Source: Xiphydria camelus (taxonomy: Eukaryota; Arthropoda; Insecta; Hymenoptera; Xiphydriidae). From it: a DNA stretch of 64,000 nucleotides. Below the pieces are notes generated by a model. It made no database searches. It had not been told where the DNA came from and was given only the letters and a program-made list of their open reading frames with translations. Shown in pieces: positions 1-12,130 of this stretch (positions are counted from its first letter, which is position 1; every line of letters begins with the position of its first letter). The position numbers were made by a program, and so were the translations under genes. The DNA is taken from assembly GCA_963678675.1 (NCBI GenBank), contig OY783191.1:19037111-19101110 (forward strand), in the 5' to 3' direction.

Positions 1-299
1 AATACTTTATTTAGGTTCACATATGTATATTAATGAAAAATGAGTAGGGTGACTAACAATGATGTAACATTGTTGAAATTATCAGATAATTTCATTGATT
101 CCTAAAGTTATTATTTCAATTCATTTAATCTAAAGTACTCACTTGCTTCGGTGACACGCTAGAGGACTGTTTTTCGGGCTTTATTAAACTGCTTTTTTTA
201 TAATAAAGTTAATATAAATGGATACTGTACGCTGAGCAGAGATAGATTAGGTAATTATGTTCAAACTTAACCACTAGATATACAGCAATCTATAATTTT

Positions 300-677
300 T
301 TATATAATATTGGTCGGAGACAACCAGTTGCCCAGTTTACAGAGAAACACCCATTTAATTGCATATGCTATTGGAAATTGAATTCTTTTGAATTGAAACG
401 GCAGTTCAGTGGATATAAGGGGTATCCTCGGAATAAATACTGTTTCTCCTTTACATACTCCCGCCATTATTCGTGCTTCGATTATATTGTTTGATAACTG
501 CTTCACGGTCGTTCTTGTTCCATTACATAATCTGCGTGAATCTAAATTCCTTAACAAAATAATTGGTGATCCTTTTTTTAATCTCAAACAATGCAAAGGC
601 GTCCCTGGCACATTCAACGAATTTAAAAAATCTGTGGGCCAAAATGTTTTAGAACTTTCTAGAAAGTTCTGGAGCAT
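300..677 (-). pseudogene. Helitron helicase C-terminal fragment
   Basis: The minus-strand frame carries PIF1-type helicase motifs usual near the end of Helitron RepHel proteins: LNVPGTPLHCLRLKKGSPII, then LLRNLD, LCNGTRTTV, VFIPRIPL and PFQFKRIQFPI. The rolling-circle nuclease, the Walker motifs and most of the helicase are missing. Past QFPI the expected LAFAMTINKAQGQS stretch is gone, so the fragment is broken on both sides. Its apparent N-terminus (about 16 residues) is translated from the heat-shock-like repeat array next to it and is not helicase. No Helitron 3' hairpin is visible nearby. Function is surely lost; the family assignment is firm. Confidence 0.8.
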
Positions 678-825
678 TCTAGAACATTTCAGAACTTTCT
701 AGAATATTCTGGAACATTCTAAAACATTCTGGAACATTCTAAAACATTCTGGAACATTTAAGAACAACCTAGAATATTCTTGCACATTTTGGAACATTCC
801 AGAATATTTTGGAACATTCTAGAAG
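651..825. repeat. 10-bp tandem array in heat-shock-element phase
   Basis: The stretch can be cut into 35 consecutive pentamers that alternate nGAAn and nTTCn without losing register, for example AGAAC TTTCT AGAAA GTTCT and GGAAC ATTCT. By eye 14 of 18 GAA units and 12 of 17 TTC units keep the exact core. This is the geometry of heat-shock factor binding sites, where three such units suffice. The basic tandem unit is ten bases (GGAACATTCT). The array abuts the helicase fragment on its left. Whether HSF binds is inference. Confidence 0.85.
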
Positions 826-1204
826 AGTCCGCAATATTTAAATGTTATGACACTGTACCTAAAGCACTTGAGATAGTCTCTGGAAGAAGTCCATTGGTGG
901 GCGGCACCCTTTTAACCCCTATATCTTCTGAACCAATCCCTGCAGTTTCAAAACAAAAACTTCTTCATCGATGGGGGATGTAGGGCTACCATACCCTATA
1001 ACCCCCATGGGGCTACGATTAGCGGTTCTAGAATTTTATGGGAATTGCACAGACTTACCACACTTTCTTTTATTATATAATATTGATGTAATGAATTTCA
1101 ATAATATAATTTCGTAGCTTATTTGCGATACTAACGTTAAAATAGCTATAGTATACTGGCAATTTATGGAATATTATACAAAGTGTTACATTAGCCAAGG
1201 TATC
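826..1204. other. No gene seen
   Basis: Mixed AT-rich DNA with one short run of CCCCATGG-type sequence near 1010. I see no coding frame, terminal repeat or RNA gene here. Confidence 0.5.
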
Positions 1205-1594
1205 TGGGTGTGTGGCCTACACCGCCTGACATACCAATAACAAGTCACTACTCGATCAAGAGCCGTCACGTTATGGACATTTTGAGGTACAGACACGCTA
1301 TTGGCTGGCATCAGAATAGATGAAGGTGGTACGAGCACGTAGCCTACACCAGGCTACACCCAAACGTGGCTATCGCGACGTACCTATTCCTAATGCCACC
1401 CAATACCGTGTTTGCACCCCCAAATACGACATAACGCGATAGTCTACACCATTCGTAGCACCTCCATTGATCCTAATGCCAGACAATAACGTGCCGTTAC
1501 ACTCAAATATGCCATAACGCGACGGTCCTCGGTCGAGTAGCGACTCGTTGTTGATTTGCATGGACGGTGTATGTAGGCCACACACCTAGCCAGA
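1205..1594. repeat. Decayed inverted repeat (hairpin element)
   Basis: The left end GTGTGTGGCCTACACCG and the right end (reverse complement GGTGTGTGGCCTACATACACCG) match, and the match continues inward about 190 bp per arm with many substitutions and small indels. It is probably an old fold-back MITE. No target duplication is convincing. Confidence 0.6.
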
Positions 1595-2212
1595 CTCCCT
1601 AACTAATATGAAGCTCTGTATAATCTGAATGATGCAAATCTCTCAATGTGAAGAAATCAGTTAATCTATAACATAAAGCTCGTGAGAAAATGAGAGATAA
1701 ATCTGTTCAACAATCATAATGAGTGAATTTTGTGGGGAGAGTAATTTTTAACGAGAACACATACACATTTAATAGGGTAACTCTGATCCAAGTAGCAGAA
1801 ATCATAGTGACCAATATTATTAATATTCTACAATCTTCTATTTTTGATTCTACCTGGATTATATTTTTATGCCGCTTTTTATACTTCAAAGTTCACTAAT
1901 CTAAATATGCACGTTTCGGTATATAGTAGAAACTATTATATGTTACTGCCATCTACGGGAGGATTGGCAACTATTAAGTTTACATCTAAGGATGTGGGTA
2001 GTACATGGTAAAAATACACGTACACTTCATATTTGATGGTGTTGGTGCCCAGAGAGGGACTCACGGTAGTACTAGAGAAGAAATATCACTCCGATAAAGA
2101 AGAACTACCTGTTCGTACCGTGCATGATAAACGAGTGGCCGTCTGCTTATTAGTTTGAGAAAGTACACCAACGTGCTTATACGGTATGGAGTAAGACTGC
2201 AAAAAGCATTGC
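1595..2212. other. No gene seen
   Basis: AT-rich sequence without a supported frame. No matching ends or tandem repeats were found. Confidence 0.4.
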
Positions 2213-2247
2213 TACGAGTGTTTTTATTAACCCATTTGCATCACTAG

Positions 2248-4253
2248 CGTATATATGGATCATTCCATGTCAACTTTTAATAGTAGCAACTTTTGGGTCT
2301 CCGATTTAGTTGTTGATTTTTTTTCAAGTATCTTTATTCAATATAAAAACTGGCCTAAATTTTCAGAACGATTCCATAAGTCGTTCAGCTGTTATTAATT
2401 TTTATATTTTTCATTTTTTTTTCCTTTCATCGCGATTTACGGCTTAAATTAATACAATATGAAAAAAATTACCCAAATGAAAAATTTGTATTTTTTTGAG
2501 ATTTCGAAAAAAAATTTTTTCATATTGAGTTTTTTCTTGATAGTGGAAACAAAAAATGTATCTCAAAACCAACATTTTTAATTTTCATGATTTTTTTTAC
2601 ACTAAATTTCTACATCTTTTACGGTAATTTTGAGAGTAGGGGAGAGGCTGGTACAGTGGCCACCTTTTCAGTAGATTGTTAATAAAAAATAAATAAAAGG
2701 GGTTATTGAAATTCGTTATATCATAAATGAAACTTCAATATGAGTGTGTTGTAATACCAGTTCGATGTATGAAACGAAATATAAGTAAACAAAAAAAAAT
2801 TGATTTCTATATTTTTCTATAATGTGGCCACTGTACCCTACTGGTATGGTACAGTGGACACAAGGATGAGATGCAGTGGCCACTAGAGGAGAGGTTGGAA
2901 CAGTGGCCATGCAGGTACAGTGGCCACTTGCAGTTTTCATGCAAAATTTTCGACTAATAACATACCTACCATATACATATACAAATAACCAATTATACCA
3001 ATTAATTATACCAATTAACCAAAAAACAAATTATACCAATAACATACCTATACATATACATAAACTACATTGGCAACCTCTCACGAGATGGCGGTGTTAT
3101 TGGTCGAAAATTTTGCATGAAAACTGCAAGTGGCCACTGTACCTGCATGGCCACTGTTCCAGCCTCTCCCCTACTTAGAAAGTGGGGCTTCCCATAGAAA
3201 TTTTGTAATGAATTTCTTAGTGATTTGAAAGTTAAATTTACAATTTTTTTTTATTGTAAAATTTTATTTTACAATCTTAACACATTCACTCCCGCTCTAA
3301 TTTAGATACATTTTGCCCCATCCCAACTTCAAATTAATAATTCTAACAATAACAAAAAACAGAAAAATAAATTTAATCAAGTGCCAGCTTACATAATATA
3401 CACATGTAATTGCAGTGCCGAGTTCACTAGTTGATTTATCAGAATTTTTCTTTAGAAGCCTGAATGGAATAGAACGCTTATAAGCGTCAGCGGATGAGTT
3501 GGGCGGGTGCCGCTGTCGTTTATAAGCATTCTATTCTATTCAGGCTTCTTTATCAACTAGTGAACCCGGCACTGCAATTACATGTGTATGTGTAGGCTAG
3601 CACTTGATTAAAGGTACTTTGACATAAACGTGCGTGATTCGGAATTTTGACGATTTTTACATATTTTTTGTTATTGTTAGAATTATTAACTTGAAGTTGG
3701 GATGGGGCAAAATGTATCTAAATTAGAGTGGTAGTGAATGTGTTAAGATTGTAAAATAAAATTGTACAATAAAAAAATTGTAAATTTAACTCTTTCAAAT
3801 CACTAAAAAATTCATTACAAAATTTCTCTGGGAGGCCCCACTTTCTAAGTACCTACTCTCTCAAAAAATGACCGTAAAAGATGTAGAAATTTAGTGTAAA
3901 AAAATCATGAAAATTAAAAATGTCGGTTTTGAGATACATTTTTTGTTTCAACTTTCAAGAAAAAACGCAATATGAAAAAAATTTAATTGTTTTTCGAAAT
4001 CTTCACAAAAAATACAAATTTTTCATTTGGGTCACTTTTTTCATATTGTGTTAATTTAAGTCGTAAATCGCGATGAAAGGGAAAAAAATGAAAAATATAA
4101 AAATTAATAACACAGCTAAACGACTTGTGGAATCGTTCTGAAAATGTAGGCCAGTTTTTATATTGATTAAAGATACTTGAAAAAAAATTAACAACTAAAT
4201 CGGAGACCCAAAAGTTTCTACTACTAAAAGTTGACATGGAATGCCCCATATAC
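2248..4253. mobile_element. 2-kb palindromic element
   Basis: Left arm 2248-3480 and right arm 3530-4253 are diverged mirror images around a centre near 3505. Both ends carry the block ATTCCATGTCAACTTTTA and the phrase GGGTCTCCGATTTAG. The left arm is interrupted by a separate 533-bp element (2639-3171). No coding frame is supported; open frames in the two arms are mirror images. It sits inside the left terminal repeat of the larger DDE element. Confidence 0.8.
2639..3171. mobile_element. TA-flanked MITE with ACAGTGGCC subterminal motifs
   Basis: Ends are GGGGAGAGGCTGGTACAGTG and the complement of CCAGCCTCTCCCC, flanked by TA (2637-2638 and 3172-3173). Inside are repeated ACAGTGGCC motifs in both orientations (about 2655, 2824, 2876, 2900, 2916, 3130, 3150). 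An inner inverted repeat pairs 2884-2960 with 3096-3171. The layout (G-rich end, repeated subterminal motif, TA target) resembles the pogo-type elements at 25.1 kb and 18.8 kb. No coding sequence is left. Confidence 0.75.
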
Positions 4254-4917
4254 ACTCAATTTTCTTAGTCACTATCACCGGAGTGTATACATCTGTATCC
4301 TAGAAGTAAACGGTCGCAAATCCAAATAAGTATATTTTTAGAAAAATGCTAAACAAGATAAATCTTGAAGAATGAAAGTAAAAATCACGCATAAAAGACA
4401 ATAATGCAACGGATCTTTCTTTGACCCTCATACGAAAAAAGATACCTTTGTAGAGTAAGTAAAGATGATCCGGGTTTCATAATTTACCTGTAATATGGTT
4501 TTGGCACTTACGATTGTTTACCCCTACAGAAAAGAACAGGTGAGATATGTCTTCAATGATCGTAAGTCAACTAAAGTTATTATTTAGCAAGCTTTTTATT
4601 AATGAAAAACGACATACATTTTAGTAATAATAAAAATGAAATGAGGAATGAAAATATAGATAAGAAAAGGCAGGATCATTCATCTTGATCCTCTTCTTCT
4701 CCATCACGTCTGCTAATGGGTATATTCATGTAATAATCATGGAATTGGAGGGGAACCCATTGCAATAACGTCATCAAATGGTCGTGTTTCTTCTTCGGTA
4801 TGCCTGCTATTGCAAATAGCAAGTAATTCCCTAGGCAAATTGATGCTTGCTTCTTTTTGCTTTCGTTTCAGATTCACTGTTTTGTTAATTTCTTGTGTGA
4901 AGTTGGTTTTATAACCG

Positions 4918-5230
4918 GCGACCGATGGCAGAGTTAAGAGAGAGTGAACTAAATGCGCTTTTTGAATTAGACAAGTTAGAGTCAAGTGGTGTAAAAACGA
5001 GACTAGAAATATGTTGGGTAAAAACGAGATACTCGTACAAATCATACTAAAATACATTTAGTTTGAATTTAAAAATCGAACTCAAACTAAATGTATTTTA
5101 GTATGATTTGTACGAGTGTCTCGTTTTTACCCAACATATTTCTAGTCTCGTTTTTACACCACTTGACTCTAACTTGTCTAATTCAAAAAGCGCATTTAGC
5201 TTACTCTCTCTTAACTCTGCCATCGGTCGC
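4918..5230. mobile_element. Near-perfect hairpin element
   Basis: Two arms of about 150 bp, starting GCGACCGATGGCAGAGTTAA on the left with its complement on the right, meet around 5074 with a loop of roughly 15 bp. The arms differ at only a few positions, so this is a young inverted repeat. Both strands show the same open frame (beginning MYFSMICTS), which is an artefact of the mirror symmetry. It lies downstream of the transposase gene of the host element. Confidence 0.85.
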
Positions 5231-5803
5231 TGTTCCGTCTCGCGATAAACGGAATTCGACACAACGGTTCGTACCGTTTAATAGTATCACAGTCATAAAT
5301 ACAAATGCATACTGGCGCACGTGTTCTTTTGACTGACGCGTGGTTACGCTTACTCGGGACGCATCGGCTCTCTCCGCCACGACTCGGTGGTCCGCTTTCA
5401 CCGACTGCTAGCTTCCCCACTTACTACTCCACGCTCACTGTATCGGTGTACGAAGCAGTATTTACCCCTCATTAATGAAAGCATGAGGATTGATTAATCA
5501 TTGATTAGCACGTTTAAAAATAACATTAAAAAACAATACTAGACAAGAGGTCTCGTCTCAAGCCACTTCTTACGACATGCCGGAAGGTGCGCAAGCAAAC
5601 CTTGTGCAGAGTAGAGTCGGGGGAACGTACACAGACGCACACATAGGCAAGACGTCTCCGCCTCGCGTGCTTTCACTCCCTACGCAACGCGGCTGAATAT
5701 ATAGTGGAGTAGGGAGACGCACACACAGGCATGGTAACGCTTGAAACGTCCCCTGAATCTCGTGATTTTACTCCCAACTCCACGCGGCAAAAGATGTTTC
5801 ACA

Positions 5804-8037
5804 TCAAAAACTTTCTTTGTCTGTATTCACCTTACGGTTGATGAAAGGAGCGGCTCGGTTTGCAAACAAGACATCGAAGTTTTTTAAATCGTCAACATTC
5901 ATGTTGTAAACTGTGGCTCCTGATGATCGTATTAGTTGCTGGCAGTCCCATGGCGTAACAATTGTCATGGTTGGTTGCTTTTTAAGGGTTCTTTCAATTA
6001 GCCCATGTACATGGTCGGCCTCTAAGTGTGTATGTCCACGCAGCAGGAATTTATGCTTTACTGTCTTCAACGAGGGGGATTTGTTGAAAAGCCAAAAGTA
6101 ATTCACCATCATCATAACATTTCGGTTTTGGCATGGACAGTTATCATACCATATTATTAAATTTTCTATGTCCGAATTCGCCGAAACAATTTCCGCCCAT
6201 TTGCATAAGGCTGGTGCGATTTCATGTCCTCCGCTTCCTGCTTGAGATTCATCCCATAATATATAGAAAGCCTTTTTCTCTGTTGGATCATAAATTGTTG
6301 AATTTGAAGTCCACAACTTTAACAAGTAAAAACTTTGGTTGTTAGACAAGTATGGGGTTGAAGACATTTTTACAAATATAGTATCACAACTTTCGTGTTG
6401 CCTGCAGACTTGCTTTTTTCCTTATCTTCACGTTTTTGCTGGTGCCATTTTTGTGCGTCCTCGAGATGGTCATCATAATCTCGCTTTACTTTTGATTTAG
6501 CTTCATCATCAAGTGAAGGCTCCTCCAGTTGCAATTTTAACTTGTCATATTTGTCGCAAGTATCAGTTGAAGGAGACTTGAAACTTAAATTAACCCCTTC
6601 TCTACCAGGGTATCCACATATAGATATTATCAGGTATGAAAATTCGGTTTGGAAAATTCAGTTTGGAAAATGCGTTTGTAGGCCCAAAATATCGCGATTT
6701 CGTTTCTGGGTACTCCTTCCTCTTCACATTTCAAAGTGTAAAGTCTGTACATTTTCTCTGGGTTTAAATCACTACCTAGAAATTCTCTAGATGTCTTTTC
6801 CCGGCTGTAATGACTGAGATATTTCAGGAATGATATGATATGAACTCTTATACCGTTAAGGGGTTATTTTCAGGAAGCTTGTTCCTAGGAGTGTGTCGAT
6901 CTCGCACATCGGCTTGTGCAAAACCACCAAGCATTTGCTTCTTTAAAACATTTCGGACGACAGTTTCCGAAATTCCTAGAGTGTTCAAGAAGAACAACTT
7001 GCAAACATTGATTTTTTCTCCAATATTTATAGTTAAATAGTATTGAATGGCTTGTTTCCTTTGATCTCCTCTGCTACCATCTTTAGGCCGGCTACGAACT
7101 GTCGATTTGCTTTCGACCTGAGAAAGTATGAATTGGCGCTTCATGTCCCAGCTTTTCGACCCGTCCCAATAATTATTGTTGCATATTTCCAGTCTGCTGC
7201 TTTCGTTTATTTTCTCAGTACATTTTTTCTTACAAGGGGAACAACCGGGTTTTATGGATTTCTCCTTAATAGCCTTCCCTGATTTTGAAATACTTATGTT
7301 CTTTCCCCGATACAGTTGTTCTCGCTCTTTTCTTCCATTCTTGAACTTTTTTCAAACGTTTCCTACCTTTCCTCTTACCTATCGCCTCGCCTTCAACATC
7401 CGCCTCGGCTATTGCAGAATAATTTCTGCTGGCTTCGAATGTTGTATCATTTCGTCACCACTTATTTCATTGTCGCTCATCTCATCAATATTTTGAACGT
7501 AGTCAGGATCGTCATCGCTATTATTATCGAAAGGTTCTTCTTCACTATTCATTTCATCATAAGTCTTACTGAATGTTGTTTCATCTTGATCGTTCATCTC
7601 GATGGTATTTCGTAACTGGTTGACGATAATTTCTTCTGCAGTCTTTCCAGATACTAATAGGACCCCTTCACTTATTCTATTACCACGTTCCGTTTCGGTG
7701 TACTGCATATTGGGAGATAAACTTTCTATAAAAAAAAAACAGAAAAAAATGAGGTAAACAATCGTAAGTCCGTTTTAACAAATTAATCATAACAATGTGT
7801 GTACTGATTCCGCTTACAATAAACTTTGACCTGTCTGTCTACCATACCTACATTTTTTACTGAGTTTCGCGAGTTGTAAGCTCAAAACTCTGTAAAGTTT
7901 TCTTGAAGAACTACTCAGCATAACTTCAATATCTTAATACATGTTAACGATACGTTATTATACTTACCAGTCAGCAAATCAACATCAGCTTTCTTTCCTG
8001 AAACGAGTTGGACCATTCGTTTGCTTCGAGAACACAT
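5804..8037 (-). pseudogene. DDE transposase, spliced and frameshifted
   Basis: Exon 1 starts at ATG 8037 (MCSRSKRMVQL) and ends at 7968 before GTAAGT. A 242-bp intron (7967-7726) ends in a T-rich tract plus TAG, and exon 2 resumes in frame at 7725 with an acidic stretch containing DSDDDPDY-like sequence. A Cys motif follows (CSPCKKKC), then VCKLFFLNTLGISE, HYSREKTSREFLG, and the C-terminal part 6367-5804 with WDESQAGSGGHEI, WYDNCPCQNRN and GHTHLEADHVHGLIE. The family is common on arthropod transposons; the DNC-QNRN and GHTH-ExD motifs probably hold acidic catalytic residues (inference). Frameshifts near 7300 and between 6850 and 6370 make it a pseudogene. The related gene at 55663-56580 shares the same C-terminal order. 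Confidence 0.75.
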
Positions 8038-8250
8038 TTTGGCAAAAATAACGCACGAATAACATGCTCCTTCCCAAATGGAGATACGATCCTTTACCCG
8101 ACTGTAAAATGCTTGATCGTGCAATCATATGTGCTTTGCGACTGTTTACCCCGTACAACATTGGAGATACGACTGATTCATACTAGCTTATTTCTTTGAC
8201 CCTGAGACTTGTAGTTACTATCTCTTTCCACGTAACAAAGCGAAAGTATA

Positions 8251-8939
8251 CAGGGTGTTTCAAAAGTAAGCGTAAACCTTCTGAGGGCGTAATCCTCGGA
8301 TAGAAATAAGACAAAAAGTTCCTATCAACATGGGTCCCTTCGAATGGGGCCCCTGAAGACGGTTTTTTCTCAATATTTCCGAAATCGTTAAATATAAAAT
8401 TTTGAAAATACATACATGGTATAAACTTTTGGTGCTGAACTCGATTCTGAATTCAGAATTAAAAAATGTTTGTCAGGGGCGTCACATACCGGGAAGGTTA
8501 ATGGCTAAAATAACCCTATTTTTTATGTTTCAGTTTATTACGGTTTTCGTTCAAAATTATAAAATTTCAGTTTTTTACGTAAAAAAGGTACTCTTAGTTC
8601 ATATCGATAGAATGAACTGTTTTCGAGAAAATTAATTCTGAAACTAGGGTTATTTTAGCCATTAACCTTCCCGGTATGTGACGCCCCTGACAGAAATTTT
8701 TTAATTCTGAATTCAGAATCGAGGTCAGCGCCAAAAGTTTGGACCGTGTATGTATTTTCAAAATTTTATTGTTAACGGTTTCGGAAATATTGAGGAAAAA
8801 CCGTCTTCAGGGTGCCCCATTCGAAGGGGCGTAGCTTCTTTATATTGCATTTCCGGACCCATGTTGATAGGAACTTTTTATCTTATTTTTATCCCAGGAT
8901 TCAGCCCCCGGAAGGTTTACGCTTAATTTGAAACACCGT
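8251..8939. mobile_element. Palindromic MITE, CAGGGTGTTTC ends
   Basis: TATA is followed by CAGGGTGTTTCAAAAGTAAG; the right end mirrors it (complement ACGGTGTTTCAAATTAAGCG). Arms of about 270 bp meet around 8600. TA-flanked CAGGGTG ends are typical of Tc1/mariner-like MITEs in this window. It lies upstream of the transposase gene of the host element. No coding capacity is recognised in the centre. Confidence 0.75.
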
Positions 8940-9373
8940 TATAGTAGGGAACAACAGAAAGTCCATTTCATAGACATTTTGGAGTTACGGCTGTTTACCT
9001 CTAGAGTACAGATGTACGCTCAACTATTTTGTCCTTAAATATAATTTTAAAAAAAGTTTGGTGATAAAGACCTTTTTTTCATATTTCCTTATGATGCAAA
9101 TGGGTTAATAAAAGTGTCATAGCGGAAAGCTGTGTTTTGTACATAAAGTTATTCTAATATCCCTAAAACCAGTGGTAACCTTTACTGGCTTGCCTTCTCC
9201 AAAAAAAAGTATTTTTAAGTCACGAAGGACTAATAAATATCACTTGTAGATTACTGCCATACTGTCATATGCGTAAGAGTTGGAAAATATTGTACTAAAT
9301 TCAATGCAATGAATTTGAATGAAAATAGGAAAACTTGTTATCCTTCTTTATTGTCATTTCAGAAAGTTTCAAG

Positions 9374-9484
9374 ATGAATGGGGGTATAGACATTCGACAT
9401 GAATTTACAGTGCTCAACTTGTTGAAGGTACCCTCATCACCCTCCTTTGTGCCGACTATTTTTCCCAACGGCAAAGAAAAGTAA
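9374..9484 (+). CDS. Small unrecognised open frame
   Basis: A 36-codon frame (MNGGIDIRHEFTVLNLLKVP at its start) is preceded by TTTATTGTCATTTCAG, a good splice-acceptor look-alike. I do not recognise it. It could be part of an exon of an unknown gene or chance. A second frame at 9526-9777 in the same stretch also has no recognisable motif. The rest of 9126-10298 shows no repeats or genes. Confidence 0.15.
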   Translation: MNGGIDIRHEFTVLNLLKVPSSPSFVPTIFPNGKEK

Positions 9485-10298
9485 TTCAATCAACCCCAAG
9501 ATTCAATCATCATTTACGAAGAAATGTGAAGAAAATCAACAAAATTGAAACTTCAATAATGGATCTATTGAAGTTGATCTTATCCTCACCATGGAGCAGC
9601 ACAAAAAGCTGGCATCACCACTTCGTGAATCAGACATTTATGTATGTAGTATTAGATGTCTACAATCAACCACGATTCAATTACTCTTTATGCAATTTAC
9701 GATCTAAAAATGGAATTAACACTGCAGAAGTTAAAGTAAACGTACAACAAATTGAAAAAGCGCAGAAGACGGTCTGAAAAATGGTAAAAGTAATTATAGA
9801 TATATTGCGTATGATACCTTAGAGATAATGAGAAAAAAATGCGAAGGATTTCATGGATTTAAATCTATTATGAATAATGAAGTACATGATCTTTGCGGAG
9901 TGACACTGTCTGCCTTTACTCTATTATTTTAAGTCTTCTACCGGATATGAAGGATACGAAAATAATGAAAGAAAATAAACTCTTACTTTCTCTAATAATA
10001 TTGAAACTAGAAGTGATTTAATGATTCCATCCATACTTGATTGTTGTTCGGTATATATAATAAGAAGAATTGAATTATTCTCTGTCCATATTTTACATCA
10101 AGTCCTGCACGTCTGCACGATTGTTCTGCCGTCGCAGGTCGATCGTTTTCAACCTGCCATTTACAGACAGTTACTACCCATACACGGCGCGTACAACTAG
10201 AAAATCAGGAAAGATGCCCGCTTCCGTTCTTAGCCAAAGGAGCTGTTCGGTGGTAATCTCAGTTCCCGACAGTACGCTACATTACCATCGAATACTTA

Positions 10299-11049
10299 CA
10301 GGGTATTAGCGCCCAAACTCCGAGACTGCGTGGAGCTTATTTCAAATGTGCCGCATGGGTAGTCCAATAGCGACTCGGTTAGCCTTCACTGCCGTTATTA
10401 CGGCCATCTATTAATTCTAAACCGAACAGCAAAGATCTCAAGAAGCCGAAATTATCGACGTCTAATCGAGCAATGCAACCTTTCAATAAAATGTCAACAT
10501 GAACAAAAATCATAACCTGTACCTACTCAGTGACTCTCTCGATGGTTGTTTATATTTCCCAAATACGTATCTGCAGTGAAGTTAACGAGTGACTTCAGGA
10601 GGAAAGATGAATTAATCTTGGATACCCCTAAAGGTAAGAACATCTATTTCCACGTCGCCCTGGAGGTACGCGTTCACAACACTCTACCTCCAGGGTGACG
10701 TAGAAATGGGTGTCTTACCTTTAGTATTTAAAATTAATTCATCATCCCTTCTGAAGTCACTCGTTAACTTCGCGGCAGATACATTTTTGAGGAAAATAAA
10801 CAACCACCTAGTCACTGAGCAAATACAGGTTATGATTTTTGGATATGTTGAGATTTACTGATTTGCGTTATTGATAGATTGCATTGCTCGATTAGACGTT
10901 GATAATTCCGACGACTCGAGATCTATGCGATTCGGTTTTCAATAGGTGGCCGTAGTAATAGCAGTGGAGGCTAACCGAGCCGCTATTGGATATGCAGTAC
11001 ACTTGTAATAAGCTCCACTCGGTCTCGGAGTTTGGGCGTGAACACCCTG
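10299..11049. mobile_element. Palindromic MITE, TA-flanked
   Basis: The left end CAGGGTATTAGCGCCC mirrors the right end (complement CAGGGTGTTCACGCCC) and arms of about 370 bp meet at 10675 around a CCTGGAGGTA/TACCTCCAGG core. TA flanks both ends (10297-10298, 11050-11051). The arms contain many substitutions, so it is older than the hairpin at 4918. Confidence 0.8.
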
Positions 11050-11523
11050 TATAGGTTATCTTGGGTGTATAAGTGTGCGCCTGCGGTAAGTCGTCCCAAC
11101 CTCGGTTCCCTTTACCATTATGAATTAGAGTGGTACCAAAAAAATAAGAATAAAACGTGACATAATAGAAGCGGTACACCACAATACCGTTTCTACTGTC
11201 CTACAAAAGAAAGAAGGAAGAGGAGACGAACTAAACTCCTACTTCTTGGAGGCTTTTGGACTATGTACGTATGTCTGGTGCTTCAATTCCGGCCTAAGAA
11301 AGACGTAAAAATGTGACGTTTAGATTGGATTAGAAAACTAGGATTCTTATCCCTTTAGGTTTTCTTACATTAAATATTTTTAACATGTTTGTGTTGCAAG
11401 ACATTGTTATTTTAGATACTTCTCACTAGCAACACAATCTAAAGGAAAGGGTATTCTAATTAGCTATCTATATATATAAAAATGAATGTTTGTCTGTCTG
11501 TCTGTCTGTCTGTATGTCTCTTA

Positions 11524-12130
11524 TGCCTTCCTAAACCGTTCATCCGATTGCGATGAAATTTTGGGAAATGGTTGGACGCATGCCCGCAATGGTTTCTGAG
11601 TTAGTAAATCTTATACAGGGTGTTCAAAAAGTCCCGGTACGGCCGATTATCTCAGCGGGAAAACATTTTAGAGAAAAATGTTTAATACAAAACTTTAAGG
11701 ATTTTCCCTTGACTATCCAGTGGTCGTATTGGATATGACCTTGACCGTGACCTTTAAGGTAATATCAAATGCCTTCCTAAACCGTTCATCCGATTGCGAT
11801 GAAACTTTGAGGAATGGTTGGACGCATGACCGCGAAGGTTTCTGAGTTAGTAAATCGTATACAGGGTGTTCAAAAAGTAGCGGTACGGATGATTATTATG
11901 CCTTCCTAAACCGTTCATCCGATTGCGATGAAACTTTGGGGAATGGTTGGACGCATGCCCGCGAAGGTTTCTGAGTTAGTAAATCGTATACAGGGTGTTC
12001 GAAAAGTACCGGTACGGATGATTATTATGCCTTCCTAAAACGTTCATCCGATTGCGATGAAACTTTGGGGAATGGTTGGACGCATGCCCGCGAAGGTTTC
12101 TGAGTTAGTAAATCTTACACAGGGTGTTCA
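11524..12130 (+). repeat. Tandem units inside the Helitron
   Basis: Four units start with TGCCTTCCTAAACCGTTCAT (near 11524, 11768, 11900, 12028), spaced about 245, 131 and 128 bp. Each ends with ACAGGGTGTTCAAAAAGT (one reads CGAAAAGT) and a GGTACGG word. The same unit recurs in reverse in the second Helitron at 19742-20370. Confidence 0.85.

Larger units (their letters stand above)
2213..9125 (-). mobile_element. DDE transposon with spliced transposase, heavily nested
   Basis: Inverted ends can be traced on both sides. The left segment holds TTTTATTAACCCATTTGCAT (about 2223), matched by its complement near 9093. Further inward the left block CATCTGTATCCTAGAAGTAAAC (near 4290) pairs with CATCTGTACTCTAGAGGTAAAC on the complement of 9000-9020. 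The transposase pseudogene at 5804-8037 lies between, on the minus strand. The left terminal repeat is split by a 2-kb palindrome; a hairpin at 4918 and a MITE at 8251 are further insertions. The motif GTTTACC near GCGACTG or ACGATTG recurs at 4512, 7755, 8138 and 8992. The superfamily is uncertain, possibly Sola-like. The outer ends are approximate. Confidence 0.55.

Noticed and set aside
4737..5336. Two similar open frames on opposite strands (MYFSMICTS start)
   Set aside because: They are the two arms of one hairpin read outward; the frames mirror each other and have no family motif.
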